The notes beneath the pieces are model-generated. The model ran no database searches. It saw only the letters and a program-made list of their open reading frames with translations, and had not been told where the DNA came from. This document shows, one piece after another, positions 7,851-15,971 of a stretch of DNA of 64,000 bases. Each line of letters begins with the position of its first letter. The first letter of the stretch is position 1. Both the position numbers and the translations under genes were made by a program. The DNA comes from Lentilactobacillus raoultii (lineage in GTDB: Bacteria > Bacillota > Bacilli > Lactobacillales > Lactobacillaceae), in the NCBI RefSeq assembly GCF_900411375.1, contig NZ_LS422986.1:124001-188000 (forward strand), in the 5' to 3' direction.

Positions 7851-8618
7851 TTACCTCTTATATTCTTGAGTTCTGGTTTGAATTGATGACGGCAAACCAT
7901 CACTGATAAATGGCTGCGTCAAATCAAATGGAACCGGGTGATTCAGGATTAATGAATCAGGTGTCACCCGGCAATCATAAGCAAGCACATGAACCCCTCT
8001 TCTTTGCGCCTTGGAAATTTCAATTGCAAGGGGCTCGAAAATATCTCTGTCAATTGTCACTGCTTTGATTTTCTCCATCTGAATAGTAAATAATAGATAG
8101 GAAAGGTACCCTTTGTCAAGGGCTTTTTGTAAAGTTTTCACGTGTTTTAATCCTCGTGTGGTTGGGGCGTCTGGAAATGCCGCAATACCGGCATTCTCCA
8201 ATGTAACTCCTTTCACCTCCAAGAAAAACTTTTTTTGTTCATCACCGATTCCTGAAAAATCCAGCCGAGAATCCAGAAAGGTCACTTCGGGAGTCACCTG
8301 CGTAATTTGATCAATCTCTGGTAACTGAATCCGGTTATCACGTAATCCTGCTTTCACAAGCTTGTTGGGAGCCTGGGAATCAATATTAATCCAAAACTGA
8401 TCGTACTTTTTAGCTGCCACCAGATCATACTTGGTTTTGCGAGTTGGGTTATGACTCTCAACTAACGCTGTCGTGACATTCGGCTGTAAAATAGTCGTTC
8501 TTCCTGTATTCTTAACGTGAACGGTTACTACTTCACCGGTTTCAATCAACCGGCAGTGCGCAATGAAGCGGTTCGGCCGATCAATAAAGCGTGCCAACTG
8601 ATAGTTAGGGTATTGCAT
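7851..8618 (-). CDS. sfsA: SfsA family DNA/RNA nuclease (sugar fermentation stimulation protein)
   Basis: 255 residues from the ATG at 8618, which has AAGGATGG upstream; a 12-residue extension is possible but not supported. The family pattern is clear: RFIDRPNRFIAHCRL, VHVKNTGR, FFLEVKGVTLE..GIAAFPDAPTTRGLKHV, LLFTIQME and VLAYDCRVTPDSL. The D/E..E.K arrangement is that of PD-(D/E)XK nucleases. The historical name comes from maltose fermentation in E. coli; the molecular role is still uncertain. First gene of a two-gene operon with the SDR. Confidence 0.88.
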   Translation of the reverse strand: MQYPNYQLARFIDRPNRFIAHCRLIETGEVVTVHVKNTGRTTILQPNVTTALVESHNPTRKTKYDLVAAKKYDQFWINIDSQAPNKLVKAGLRDNRIQLPEIDQITQVTPEVTFLDSRLDFSGIGDEQKKFFLEVKGVTLENAGIAAFPDAPTTRGLKHVKTLQKALDKGYLSYLLFTIQMEKIKAVTIDRDIFEPLAIEISKAQRRGVHVLAYDCRVTPDSLILNHPVPFDLTQPFISDGLPSSIQTRTQEYKR

Positions 8619-8811
8619 CAAACGCCATCCTTTCGAATTTAAATTACCAATCATTTTAAAAACACATCGTTATTAATTGAGCACTGAGTATCCCTTTTAT
8701 TGATAGTTACTAGTCAAAGAAATGAACTTCTTTCTGTTCCTTTTACCGATCTGCCTGTATGATAAAGGTAGTGTGACTGATTACTTAATCTGTTTAAAGG
8801 GGTTGATTCAG

Positions 8812-9342
8812 ATGACGCAATTTTTAAGTCAAATTCGCCGATACCTTTGGCTTGAAAGTATCATATACATTATTTTTGGACTCTTTTTCCTATTTGAACC
8901 GGAAGCAACCATTAACGTTTTTATAAACATTTTAGCGAGTTTCTTCGCACTTTTCGGAATTATTAACTTGGTTTCATGGTTTATTCAACGTAATCAGGGA
9001 GATGTTCTCGACTACAGCCTACCAGTTGGTGTCTTTCAGTTGATTTTGGCAATTTTTATTCTAATCTTTGCCAAACCAATTCTAGCGGCGCTACCGTTAG
9101 TTATTGGCATCGTCTTGGTGCTGGTCGGATTATCCCAAATCATCGATGCAATTGGTCATCGTGAGTTTGTCAACGTCTCGCCTTGGCCGTTTATCAGCTA
9201 CGGCATCTTACTGATGATTTTGGGCGGCATTCTGGTGTTTCACCCATTTGGAACCGTCCTTTTCATCCTCCAATTATTTGGCGCATTATTAGTAGTCACC
9301 GCAGTTGTCGAATTAGTTGGTGCCTGGCGTTGGCGAGAGTAA
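8812..9342 (+). CDS. HdeD/DUF308 family membrane protein
   Basis: 176 residues from the ATG at 8812, which has AAAGGGG upstream; the open frame extends 30 codons further without a ribosome site. Six hydrophobic segments in three similar pairs fill the protein, with FGLFFLFEPEAT and GILVFHPFGT turns that are hallmarks of DUF308/HdeD proteins. In enterobacteria HdeD is linked to acid resistance; the role in lactobacilli is undetermined. It is monocistronic and ends at a strong hairpin at 9365-9394. Confidence 0.75.
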   Translation: MTQFLSQIRRYLWLESIIYIIFGLFFLFEPEATINVFINILASFFALFGIINLVSWFIQRNQGDVLDYSLPVGVFQLILAIFILIFAKPILAALPLVIGIVLVLVGLSQIIDAIGHREFVNVSPWPFISYGILLMILGGILVFHPFGTVLFILQLFGALLVVTAVVELVGAWRWRE

Positions 9343-9364
9343 TCATTAAAATCTGATCAATATT

Positions 9365-9394
9365 AAACGGCTGGGTTAGCATTACCCAACCGTT
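9365..9394. terminator. Bidirectional terminator
   Basis: AAACGGCTGGGTTA pairs with TAACCCAACCGTTTT-like sequence across a short loop, between convergent genes ending at 9342 and 9412. Confidence 0.8.
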
Positions 9395-9411
9395 TTAAAT
9401 TGCAAAAAATC

Positions 9412-10038
9412 TTAGGCTTTCTTTAAAGCTGCTGCCAACTGGTCATGATTAGCCCGCATAATATAGGCTGGTGTGCCATTTTGAAACCGGAACCCCTCGT
9501 GAAGGGGACCAGCATCGTAGGCATCAAAACCAAATTGATCCATTAATGAGCTGACAACTGCCTTTGCTTCAGCATCATTGCCCGCAATTGGCAGTGCGCG
9601 TCGATTTGGCTCATTTTTAGGCTGGCCGGTTGATAATAACTCACCGGCAATAATCGAATTAAATGCCTTGACCACTTTTGAATCCGGTAAATGAGCCTGC
9701 AGCAACTCGCTGGTAGTGGTGGTGCCATTATCTAATTCTTTAATGTGGCCATCCCTGGCAGGATAATAATTCATTGTATCGATGACGATTTTTCCTTTCA
9801 ATGGCTCAACTGGAACCTGCTGATAATTCTTCAATGGGATGGTCACGACGACAATGTCTCCTTGGGCAGCTGCATCTTTCGCCCAGGCAGCGGTTGCGTG
9901 CGGCCCGAGTTCCGCTATCAAACTATTAAGCGTTTGCGGATCCCTTGAATTACTCATAATGACATCATGTCCGTTTTGGACTGCCAGGCGGGCCAAATTA
10001 CCACCGATGTTTCCTGAACCAATAAAACCAATTTTCAC
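9412..10038 (-). CDS. NADPH-dependent F420-reductase-like dinucleotide-binding protein
   Basis: 208 residues from a GTG start with GAAAGGGTG upstream. The N-terminal GFIGSGNIGGNLARL is a Rossmann motif. VVVTIPL, KIVIDTMNYYPARDG and VKAFNSI.AGEL follow the 'NADP oxidoreductase, coenzyme F420-dependent' family (YjeE/FNO-like). Lactobacilli are not known to make F420, so another hydride acceptor is likely. Substrate unknown. Monocistronic. Confidence 0.78.
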   Translation of the reverse strand: MKIGFIGSGNIGGNLARLAVQNGHDVIMSNSRDPQTLNSLIAELGPHATAAWAKDAAAQGDIVVVTIPLKNYQQVPVEPLKGKIVIDTMNYYPARDGHIKELDNGTTTTSELLQAHLPDSKVVKAFNSIIAGELLSTGQPKNEPNRRALPIAGNDAEAKAVVSSLMDQFGFDAYDAGPLHEGFRFQNGTPAYIMRANHDQLAAALKKA

Positions 10039-10128
10039 GTTTGAGTCACCCTTTCATTTGATTATCTACTACTAACATAACCCACTTTGATTAACCGGTT
10101 CAAATTATGATCAGCGAAAATCTCAGAA

Positions 10129-10144
10129 AGTTTCACGTGTAACA
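10129..10144. promoter_or_regulatory. parS-like site (candidate ParB binding site)
   Basis: AGTTTCACGTGTAACA matches the reverse complement of the Bacillus parS variant TGTTACACGTGAAACA at 15 of 16 positions. It is intergenic, between a reductase and crcB. See the other candidates at 35739, 49164, 53478 and 56970. Confidence 0.5.
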
Positions 10145-10164
10145 TTTCAAAATCAGTTGCCTGG

Positions 10165-10524
10165 CTAGGACCTAATCAAAGACCCTAAGCCCAATCCAAG
10201 ATAGGCCGCCAAAAATCCTAGCATAATCGTCCCAAAATAATAAGTAGCCGCAATTGTCCATCGTCGATTGCGCAATAAAACAAACGTGTCGGTCGTAAAG
10301 GTTGAAAAGGTCGTAAAACCACCGCACATCCCCGTTAGTAAAAACAGTTCATCAGCCGTGGGCACCTGAATGCCAACTAAAAAGCCGGCTAATGTTGCAC
10401 CGATCACATTAATAACCAATGTCGCAAATGGCAGCTGTGGCCAATACCGTTTCCCCACCAATGTGATCAGGTATCTTAAAACCGCACCAAAACCGGCACC
10501 AAGTGCGACCCAAATGATTACCAT
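10165..10524 (-). CDS. crcB: Fluoride channel subunit FluC/CrcB (second of pair)
   Basis: 119 residues with four hydrophobic segments. Family motifs are GAGFGAVLRYL, PFATLVINVIGATLAGF and GMCGGFTTFSTFTTDT; the polar TTFSTFT segment lines the fluoride pore, and the Asn of the second block is conserved. The gene overlaps its partner by 7 bases (10518-10524). Tandem crcB genes in Firmicutes usually encode a heterodimer that exports fluoride. A fluoride riboswitch precedes the pair. Confidence 0.92.
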   Translation of the reverse strand: MVIIWVALGAGFGAVLRYLITLVGKRYWPQLPFATLVINVIGATLAGFLVGIQVPTADELFLLTGMCGGFTTFSTFTTDTFVLLRNRRWTIAATYYFGTIMLGFLAAYLGLGLGSLIRS

Positions 10525-10919
10525 ATTTTCTTACCTCGATCCATTAATCTTGCTGCTATGTATCCTAAAATTGCTGTTGCAAACCCACCAATCAGGTTAA
10601 TGATCATAAATAGCAGGGCAGCTGTCGGCTGAGTTCTAATTCCCTGTACAAACAATAACGCAAAGGTTGAAAAAGTTGTAAAAGCGCCAACCACACCTGT
10701 CCCAAGGCCTAAAATCAGCCAGTCTGGTAAATCAATGACCAAATCCAATCCGTAGATTGTAAATGTCAGAAAAAAGCAGCCGACCACGTTGACGAATGTC
10801 GTCCCCGCGAAGGTGTTTGCATTCAGCCAATTACCAATTTCATATCGACCAACCCCGCCAATCATTCCACCAACAAACACTGATGCAAACTGACCCAACT
10901 TGTACCAATTGATTGCCAT
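10518..10919 (-). CDS. crcB: Fluoride channel subunit FluC/CrcB (first of pair)
   Basis: 133 residues with four hydrophobic segments. Motifs: FVGGMIGGVGRYEIGNW, GTTFVNVVGCFFLTF and GTGVVGAFTTFSTFALL, with the conserved Asn and TTFSTF pore residues. It ends in a basic tail (RLMDRGKKIW). AAGGAGGTG lies upstream of the ATG. It is the first gene behind the fluoride riboswitch at 11019-11100 and forms a two-gene operon with 10165-10524. Confidence 0.92.
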   Translation of the reverse strand: MAINWYKLGQFASVFVGGMIGGVGRYEIGNWLNANTFAGTTFVNVVGCFFLTFTIYGLDLVIDLPDWLILGLGTGVVGAFTTFSTFALLFVQGIRTQPTAALLFMIINLIGGFATAILGYIAARLMDRGKKIW

Positions 10920-11018
10920 TGTTTCACCTCCTTCTCTGAATTGACTGATTTATACATCAAAGATTAACCGAACCTCTTGAATCAATAATTTACATTCTTG
11001 AAGTGCATTCGCGGTTAT

Positions 11019-11100
11019 AAAAAACGCCTACCCATCACATTTAAGGTAGACGTCATCAACTCTTTGTGGATACACGAGTTTTGGCGAACTTCATCGCCAG
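11019..11100 (-). promoter_or_regulatory. Fluoride riboswitch (crcB motif) with terminator
   Basis: Read on the minus strand: GGCGATGAAGTTCGCC (11098-11083) is the conserved first stem-loop of the crcB motif, with the GAUG strand. A second stem follows, then TGATGACGTCTACC (11058-11045), matching the conserved 3' UGAUG.C.CCUAC. CGTCTACC (11052-11045) also pairs with GGTAGGCG (11032-11025), which is followed by six T residues. The aptamer 3' end and the terminator 5' arm are therefore shared. Fluoride binding should favour read-through into the crcB pair. Confidence 0.9.
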
Positions 11101-11114
11101 ATCAATTACAAATT

Positions 11115-11143
11115 AGTATAGCAAAAGCGACGTGAAGGCGCAA
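11115..11143 (-). promoter_or_regulatory. Promoter of the fluoride riboswitch-crcB operon
   Basis: On the minus strand, TTGCGC (11143-11138), a 17-base spacer and TATACT (11120-11115) lie just upstream of the aptamer. Confidence 0.7.
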
Positions 11144-11210
11144 TACGCGTAAAGCACTTATTTAAACAAAAATAGACTAATTCATGCATTTAGATATGAT
11201 ACACTACTAA

Positions 11211-11915
11211 TTGATATCTGAAAAAGGGGGACTTGTTATCCAAAATTCGCTTAAACAACGCTGGCTGGGGCTAATCGCCGGATTAATTTTAAATGCGTTT
11301 GGGAATGCTTTAACCATTTCAGCTAATATGGGGAGTGCCGTTTGGACAGCTTCCGCAGTTAATTATAGCCATTGGTTTAACGTTAACGTCGGCATTCTAC
11401 TTTTCATTATCGGGTTTCTAAATACCGTCACTAATCAGATCCTCATTAAATATTGGGATTGGCCAAGATTCGTCGGCGAAATTGCCTATGTTTGTTTTTT
11501 CAGCTATTTTGTTAGCCTCTTTGTGACACTGTTCAACTCTCTTGGAATTAGTAGTTTGTCAAATTTAATTCGGGCAATCCTGTCATGCTTGGGGATTGTT
11601 TTCTTCTGCATCGCCATTTCCTTGTATCAACGAGCCAACATTTTGATGCACCCCAACGACGATACAACGAACATTTTGCGTTTCTTTTATCTACAAGAAA
11701 GCGCGGTGGCAGCTCAACTGATCGACTTCATTCCACCAATTGTTGCCATGATCATTTCTTTTGCGATCACTAAAAATCTTTATGCCGTCAACATTGGGAC
11801 TATTTTCTCAATTCTATTCAACGGCTTGATTATTCAAACTGCTGATAAATATATTTGGCCCGGGCTTAAGCATAATTTCAAAACACTTGGCCAATCTACA
11901 TCCAAGAGTCATTAG
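11211..11915 (+). CDS. YczE/YitT-like integral membrane protein, start codon unclear
   Basis: Up to 234 residues with about five hydrophobic segments. GLILNAFGNALTISANMGSAVWTA and ILMHPNDDTTNILRF resemble YczE/YyaS-type membrane proteins of Firmicutes (unknown substrate). The given start is a TTG at 11211, which has no ribosome site and sits only a few bases from a TATGAT box. A very good AAAGGGGGA at 11222-11230 is instead placed 7 bases before an ATC codon at 11238, giving a 225-residue product that begins (I/M)QNSLKQRW. No ATG/GTG/TTG exists there in frame. Translation may therefore use ATC or be impaired. Next gene at 11973 is probably co-transcribed. Confidence 0.65.
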   Translation: MISEKGGLVIQNSLKQRWLGLIAGLILNAFGNALTISANMGSAVWTASAVNYSHWFNVNVGILLFIIGFLNTVTNQILIKYWDWPRFVGEIAYVCFFSYFVSLFVTLFNSLGISSLSNLIRAILSCLGIVFFCIAISLYQRANILMHPNDDTTNILRFFYLQESAVAAQLIDFIPPIVAMIISFAITKNLYAVNIGTIFSILFNGLIIQTADKYIWPGLKHNFKTLGQSTSKSH

Positions 11916-11972
11916 ATAAACGTTTTTTCTTAAGAGAAAAATTTAAAAATTGATATTTCAAGGGTGGGGTTC

Positions 11973-12362
11973 ATGATGAAAAAAGGATGGCTTTATGTCG
12001 TAGATGTGTTGTCGCCGATATTAATCGGCCTGGCGTTTATTGAGTTTGATTTCAAAATGCACGCAATGTATGGCACTCCCTACCATGTTAGTACAAGCTT
12101 GGTGCCGCCAATCATTACGCTAATCGTTCACATTGTCCTATGCTGCTTGCTTTTCTGGGCATTTAGCTATGTTTACACAAACATGAGTGGCTACTTGATC
12201 AGGGGTATTAATGGCCTAATGCTGGTGATTACAATCGCGATGACGGTCCTTTCCCAAGCTGTTCCGGTCGTTATTAACTTTTTTGAGATGACTGGGCTAC
12301 TCTTACCGGTCTTTTCGGGTTACTTTGCTGCCTTAACATTTTTGCCATCGAAAAAAGATTAG
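11973..12362 (+). CDS. Small four-segment membrane protein, unknown function
   Basis: 129 residues from ATG 11973 (or 11976); AAGGGTGGGG lies just upstream. The in-frame GTG at 11964 overlaps that site and is rejected. Four hydrophobic segments (about 10-27, 44-66, 78-98, 103-122) with short loops. No family motif recognised. It follows the YczE-like gene by 57 bases and ends at a strong terminator, so it may be in the same transcript. Confidence 0.6.
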   Translation: MMKKGWLYVVDVLSPILIGLAFIEFDFKMHAMYGTPYHVSTSLVPPIITLIVHIVLCCLLFWAFSYVYTNMSGYLIRGINGLMLVITIAMTVLSQAVPVVINFFEMTGLLLPVFSGYFAALTFLPSKKD

Positions 12363-12390
12363 CATCAGGCTAATGGTTATCTCTAGCATA

Positions 12391-12444
12391 AAAATCGCTC
12401 GCAAAATTCATGGAAATTATCTATGAGTTTTGCGAGCGGTTTTT
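12391..12444. terminator. Bidirectional terminator between convergent genes
   Basis: CGCTCGCAAAA (12396-12406) pairs with TTTTGCGAGCG (12428-12438); T run follows on the plus strand and A run precedes it, so it serves both the membrane-protein gene and the NCS1 permease operon. Confidence 0.88.
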
Positions 12445-12479
12445 GCATCCAGCTTGTTTAGTGTTGTTTAAGTCCCACC

Positions 12480-13811
12480 TTAAGCTTTGAGGTCAGCAGT
12501 CACTTCTTTATCATATCTCAATAGCCACAACGTTAGCCACGATACTATAAAGCCAATCGGCCAACTTAAATTAACGCCGACTAAGGCTAATAACGCCCCA
12601 GCGAATAACGCAATAATCGGTTGCGGTGCCGCCTTTACTTTTTGATCATCGTATAAAGCGGCAACATCAACTTTTCTTCGTCGTTTAACATAGTATTCGT
12701 TTAACACAATTGCCGTCATCGGGCCAAGAAAGGCCGAATAGGTTTTAATAAACACCGTCAATCCAGTCGAGGAACTATCCTGAACCAACAACCATGGAAA
12801 GCTCAGGCTGGCCAAAATGGCAACAATGATTAAGGACCATTTTTCTGATAAATTAAACCAGGCGTTTAACACATAGGTCGGTGGTATAATATTCGCAACC
12901 AGATTGGTTGTAACGGTTCCTAACACAATAAAGGCCGAAACGATTACCGTTACCAAATCATTATTAAACAGACGGGCCATTGCGTGGACCGGACTTGAAA
13001 TTCCCGTTACCACAGCCAACAGCGCACCGGTCAAGACCGTAATCCCATAAGCTATAAAAATCGGCAGGAAGTAGAGTGCTGCCCGATGTTTATTGGAGAA
13101 GCCAGTTCGCAATTCACGAGAATAGTCGGCCGCTGATTCAAAAATTGCGGTGTAATTCCCTAAAAAGGCGACGATAAATCCCCAGAACGTCGGCCCCCAA
13201 GTTCCCTTTACGTGAATCATCCGACTGGAAAAAGCCGTATTTCTTTGAGTCACTAAATAAATCAGCATGCCGACCAGCAGGATCGCCATAAACAATGAAA
13301 TTGCTGAGGCAACGACTTTGATTGACCGGAATCCCTTAATTGAAATCAGCGTCTGGATAGTCAATAACCCCACAAAGAAGAGTGCCGGCTGATTAACGCC
13401 AACCGTGATTTTAGCAATTTGATTCAACGCCAAACTCCCCGTCCAACTTTGAAACCCATACCAGACAACTGCTGGAATTCCCCTCAGTAAGCTGGCAAGT
13501 TTGGCACCTAAAATACCAAACGTCATTCGCAATTGAATCACGTATGGTGAACCGGTATAATATCCAAAATGATCGTTTAAAACAAAGATAACGGTGATAA
13601 TGGCAATCGCAATCCCGGCTGCCAAAATCGTTTGCAGTAAATTCATGGTAGCCACGCCCGCCACTACAATCGAGGATCCTAATGTTACATTACCGATATT
13701 GAAGCCATCCCCCAGCCACATTGCCATATACGACCATTGACCAACGTGACGCTGGGACTGAGTTCGCGGTTTTAAGTCTGCTGAAATTGAAAGTGATTTA
13801 GCTGAATTCAT
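12480..13811 (-). CDS. NCS1-family nucleobase/pyrimidine permease under TPP control
   Basis: 443 residues, about 12 membrane segments. NCS1 signatures: WSYMAMWLGDGFNIGNVTLG at residues about 26-45 (the N-terminal substrate/cation motif), YGFQSWTGSLALNQI, and IFESAADYSRELRTG. NCS1 proteins import cytosine, purines, uracil, allantoin, hydantoin or thiamine pyrimidine (CytX). Its ATG overlaps the stop of the AllB-like gene by 4 bases (ATGA), and a TPP riboswitch precedes the pair. The context favours import of a thiamine-related pyrimidine over allantoin; this is inference. The operon ends at the hairpin at 12391-12444. Confidence 0.8.
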   Translation of the reverse strand: MNSAKSLSISADLKPRTQSQRHVGQWSYMAMWLGDGFNIGNVTLGSSIVVAGVATMNLLQTILAAGIAIAIITVIFVLNDHFGYYTGSPYVIQLRMTFGILGAKLASLLRGIPAVVWYGFQSWTGSLALNQIAKITVGVNQPALFFVGLLTIQTLISIKGFRSIKVVASAISLFMAILLVGMLIYLVTQRNTAFSSRMIHVKGTWGPTFWGFIVAFLGNYTAIFESAADYSRELRTGFSNKHRAALYFLPIFIAYGITVLTGALLAVVTGISSPVHAMARLFNNDLVTVIVSAFIVLGTVTTNLVANIIPPTYVLNAWFNLSEKWSLIIVAILASLSFPWLLVQDSSSTGLTVFIKTYSAFLGPMTAIVLNEYYVKRRRKVDVAALYDDQKVKAAPQPIIALFAGALLALVGVNLSWPIGFIVSWLTLWLLRYDKEVTADLKA

Positions 13812-15193
13812 GACTCATCAACTCCAGTTAGTTGTTTTTGTAGAAATTGACCGGTTGGTTGCCCCTTAAATCCATCTTTTAACGTGTAAATCACTTGACC
13901 ACGAAGAATCGTCGTGGTGACTCGATCGTTAATTATCATCCCCATATAAGCACTAATTTTGTTTTTGTAATATAGATCGGCCGGTTTTAGCTGATAATGC
14001 TGCTTTAGATCCAATAACGTGATATCTGCATCATAACCGACCGCTAAGCAACCTTTCTTTGCCAAGCCAAATAATTTTGCCGGCGTTTCTGCCGTTAATT
14101 TGATGAAGTCGGTTACAGGTAAGCCACGCTTCGTAACAGCTTGATCGTACAGCAAATCGACGTTATTCTGACAGCCACTGATGCCACCCCAGATATCAAA
14201 AATGTTGTGATCCGGACTTTGTTTCATTGAAGCCGGTGCCGGCGAATGATCCGAACCAATTGTATCAATTTGGCCACTAAAGAGCTTTTGCCAAAGGCCT
14301 TCAACGACTTGTCGATCCCGCAACGCCGGTGAACATTTAGCTAACGGCCCAATCTTTTCAAATTGATCACGATCTAAGATCAAATAGTGCGGACAGGTTT
14401 CACAAGTGACATTTTGACCGGCTGCTTTTGCCTTAGTCACTTGAGCAACCGCTTCCGGTGTTGATAAATGAACAAAGTGCAAATGGACATTGGTTTGACT
14501 CGCTAAATAAATTGCCCGTTTAACTGCTTCAACTTCAACAAATGGTGGTCGCGAATCAACGTAGTCTTGGATATCGGTTTGACCTTTAGCAACTTTTTCG
14601 GCTGCCAAACCATCCGTAATAGCTGCATTTTCAGCATGCACCAAAATCGGTAAACCGGTTTTTCCGATTTCCTGCATGCCCTTTAACAGCTGATAATCGG
14701 TTACATTTTTAAAATCACCTGGGATATCCGATCCCGTTGTCGCCATAAACGCCTTATAGCCCATGGCACCCTGTTCAGCCATTTTTGAAATTTCAGCTAA
14801 GTTTCCCGGTACCAATCCGCCATAAAAGCCAAAATCAACGTAAGATTTAGTCTCGGCAATTTTTTTCTGACGCTGAAATTCTTCGCCAGTCGTTCGAGCC
14901 GGCAAGGCATTTAGTGGCATCACCAACATAGTCGTCGTCCCGCCGGCAGCTAAGGCTTGAGAGCCCGTCCGGTAATCTTCCCAGTCACTACGCCCCGGTT
15001 CATTGATATGCACGTGTGAGTCAACCATGCCGGGTAAAACCATTTGACCATCAGCGTCAATAACGTGATCAGCTTGGGCAACTAATCCATCACCAATTGC
15101 CGCAATTTGGCCGTCTTTAATTGCTAAATCACTCTCAATGACGCCGGTTGGTGTTGCAACATGACCATTGGTGATAACTAATGAATATTCCAT
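13808..15193 (-). CDS. AllB-like cyclic amidohydrolase (allantoinase/dihydropyrimidinase superfamily) under TPP control
   Basis: 461 residues. Metal ligands of the amidohydrolase fold are intact: HVH at 60-62, carboxylated Lys in MGYKAFM (147), HAE (186), HLS (242) and TIGSDHSPA (Asp 315). VDSHVHINEPGRSDWEDY and MPLNALPARTT resemble AllB allantoinases closely. No allantoate-pathway gene is nearby. A TPP riboswitch lies directly upstream and its terminator overlaps the ribosome site. It is coupled to an NCS1 permease, and a YkoE-like thiamine/HMP S component lies upstream. It may open a ring or deformylate a thiamine-derived pyrimidine. Sequence supports AllB; context suggests thiamine salvage. 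Confidence 0.8.
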   Translation of the reverse strand: MEYSLVITNGHVATPTGVIESDLAIKDGQIAAIGDGLVAQADHVIDADGQMVLPGMVDSHVHINEPGRSDWEDYRTGSQALAAGGTTTMLVMPLNALPARTTGEEFQRQKKIAETKSYVDFGFYGGLVPGNLAEISKMAEQGAMGYKAFMATTGSDIPGDFKNVTDYQLLKGMQEIGKTGLPILVHAENAAITDGLAAEKVAKGQTDIQDYVDSRPPFVEVEAVKRAIYLASQTNVHLHFVHLSTPEAVAQVTKAKAAGQNVTCETCPHYLILDRDQFEKIGPLAKCSPALRDRQVVEGLWQKLFSGQIDTIGSDHSPAPASMKQSPDHNIFDIWGGISGCQNNVDLLYDQAVTKRGLPVTDFIKLTAETPAKLFGLAKKGCLAVGYDADITLLDLKQHYQLKPADLYYKNKISAYMGMIINDRVTTTILRGQVIYTLKDGFKGQPTGQFLQKQLTGVDES

Positions 15194-15230
15194 AAAAAAA
15201 TCCTTCCTCCAACGTTTGTCGAAGAAAAGA
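15194..15230 (-). terminator. TPP riboswitch expression platform: terminator overlapping the ribosome binding site
   Basis: On the minus strand TCTTTTCTTCGAC pairs with GTTGGAGGAAGGA (13 pairs including G-U) around loop AAAC, followed by seven T residues that end right at the ATG of the AllB-like gene. The 3' arm contains the GGAGG ribosome site, so the hairpin could both terminate and block translation. Confidence 0.7.
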
Positions 15231-15263
15231 TCATTTGATTTTTCATTTGAGAATTGTCAAATC

Positions 15264-15333
15264 AGTCTTCCTCCGACAGTTCAAACTGTGTCAGGTTCAA
15301 TGGGTATAATCTCAGCTCAAAAGAGCACCCCAG
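15264..15333 (-). promoter_or_regulatory. TPP riboswitch (THI element) upstream of the AllB-like gene
   Basis: On the minus strand the conserved blocks appear in order: CTGGGGTGC, GCTGAGA, ACCCATTGAACCTGA, then CAGTTTGAACTG and GGAGGAAGAC. These are the P2-J-P3 and P4/P5 thiamine pyrophosphate contacts of the THI box. Binding of TPP should switch off the allB-like/NCS1 operon. Confidence 0.93.
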
Positions 15334-15349
15334 ACATCATTTAATTCAA

Positions 15350-15904
15350 TTATTTGGAAACATCAAAATGTAAAACTGATGAGCGTTCAACTAATGCGAA
15401 AATCATTTTGACCAAAACTGTTCCAAAAACAAGATCGGAAACCAAACGAACTAAAAATAAAGCAATAATCATCGGGATTGAATACTTAACATATCCTAAT
15501 CTGAACAATTCATATCCAAAAGCTACAATTGTTGTCGTTATCGAAGAGCTCAATAAACTTGCCCAGCCCCAGTTTCGATAACGTAATAGTGCAAACCCCA
15601 ACTCACTACCAACTCCTTGAACAATTCCAGAAATTAACGCAGCAGCACCAAATGTTCCGCCAAAGAGAACTTCAGCAGCGGCACCCAGGGTTTCGCCAAT
15701 CACTGCAGAACCTGGGACGCGGACCAGATACATGGTAAGCGGGCCAGCCATAATCCATAGTCCAAAAAGTGCTTCGTTGGCAAACGGGCCAATCGCTAAA
15801 TACAAAAAGTTGTATAACCAATCGGTGCCGACAAAAATGGCGCCAAACGCAATCGCAATTAACGCGATTAAAATGATATCTTGTAAATGAAACTTCTTTT
15901 TCAC
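15350..15904 (-). CDS. YkoE-like ECF transporter S component for thiamine or HMP
   Basis: 184 residues from a GTG start with GGGGAG upstream. About five to six membrane segments. The blocks IGPFANEALFGLWIMAG, YLVRVPGSAVIGETLGAAAE and GIVQGVGSELGFAL match YkoE of Bacillus subtilis, the substrate-binding component of a thiamine/hydroxymethylpyrimidine ECF importer. No ATPase or T-component genes are adjacent, so it probably uses the shared (group II) energising module encoded elsewhere. A TPP riboswitch with its own terminator lies upstream (15972-16121), consistent with repression when TPP is plentiful. Confidence 0.85.
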   Translation of the reverse strand: MKKKFHLQDIILIALIAIAFGAIFVGTDWLYNFLYLAIGPFANEALFGLWIMAGPLTMYLVRVPGSAVIGETLGAAAEVLFGGTFGAAALISGIVQGVGSELGFALLRYRNWGWASLLSSSITTTIVAFGYELFRLGYVKYSIPMIIALFLVRLVSDLVFGTVLVKMIFALVERSSVLHFDVSK

Positions 15905-15971
15905 AATATTTCTCCCCTTTTTTCAATTATCAACAGCTCAACAATCAAAAAGGTATTATCTGTGAACCAAC

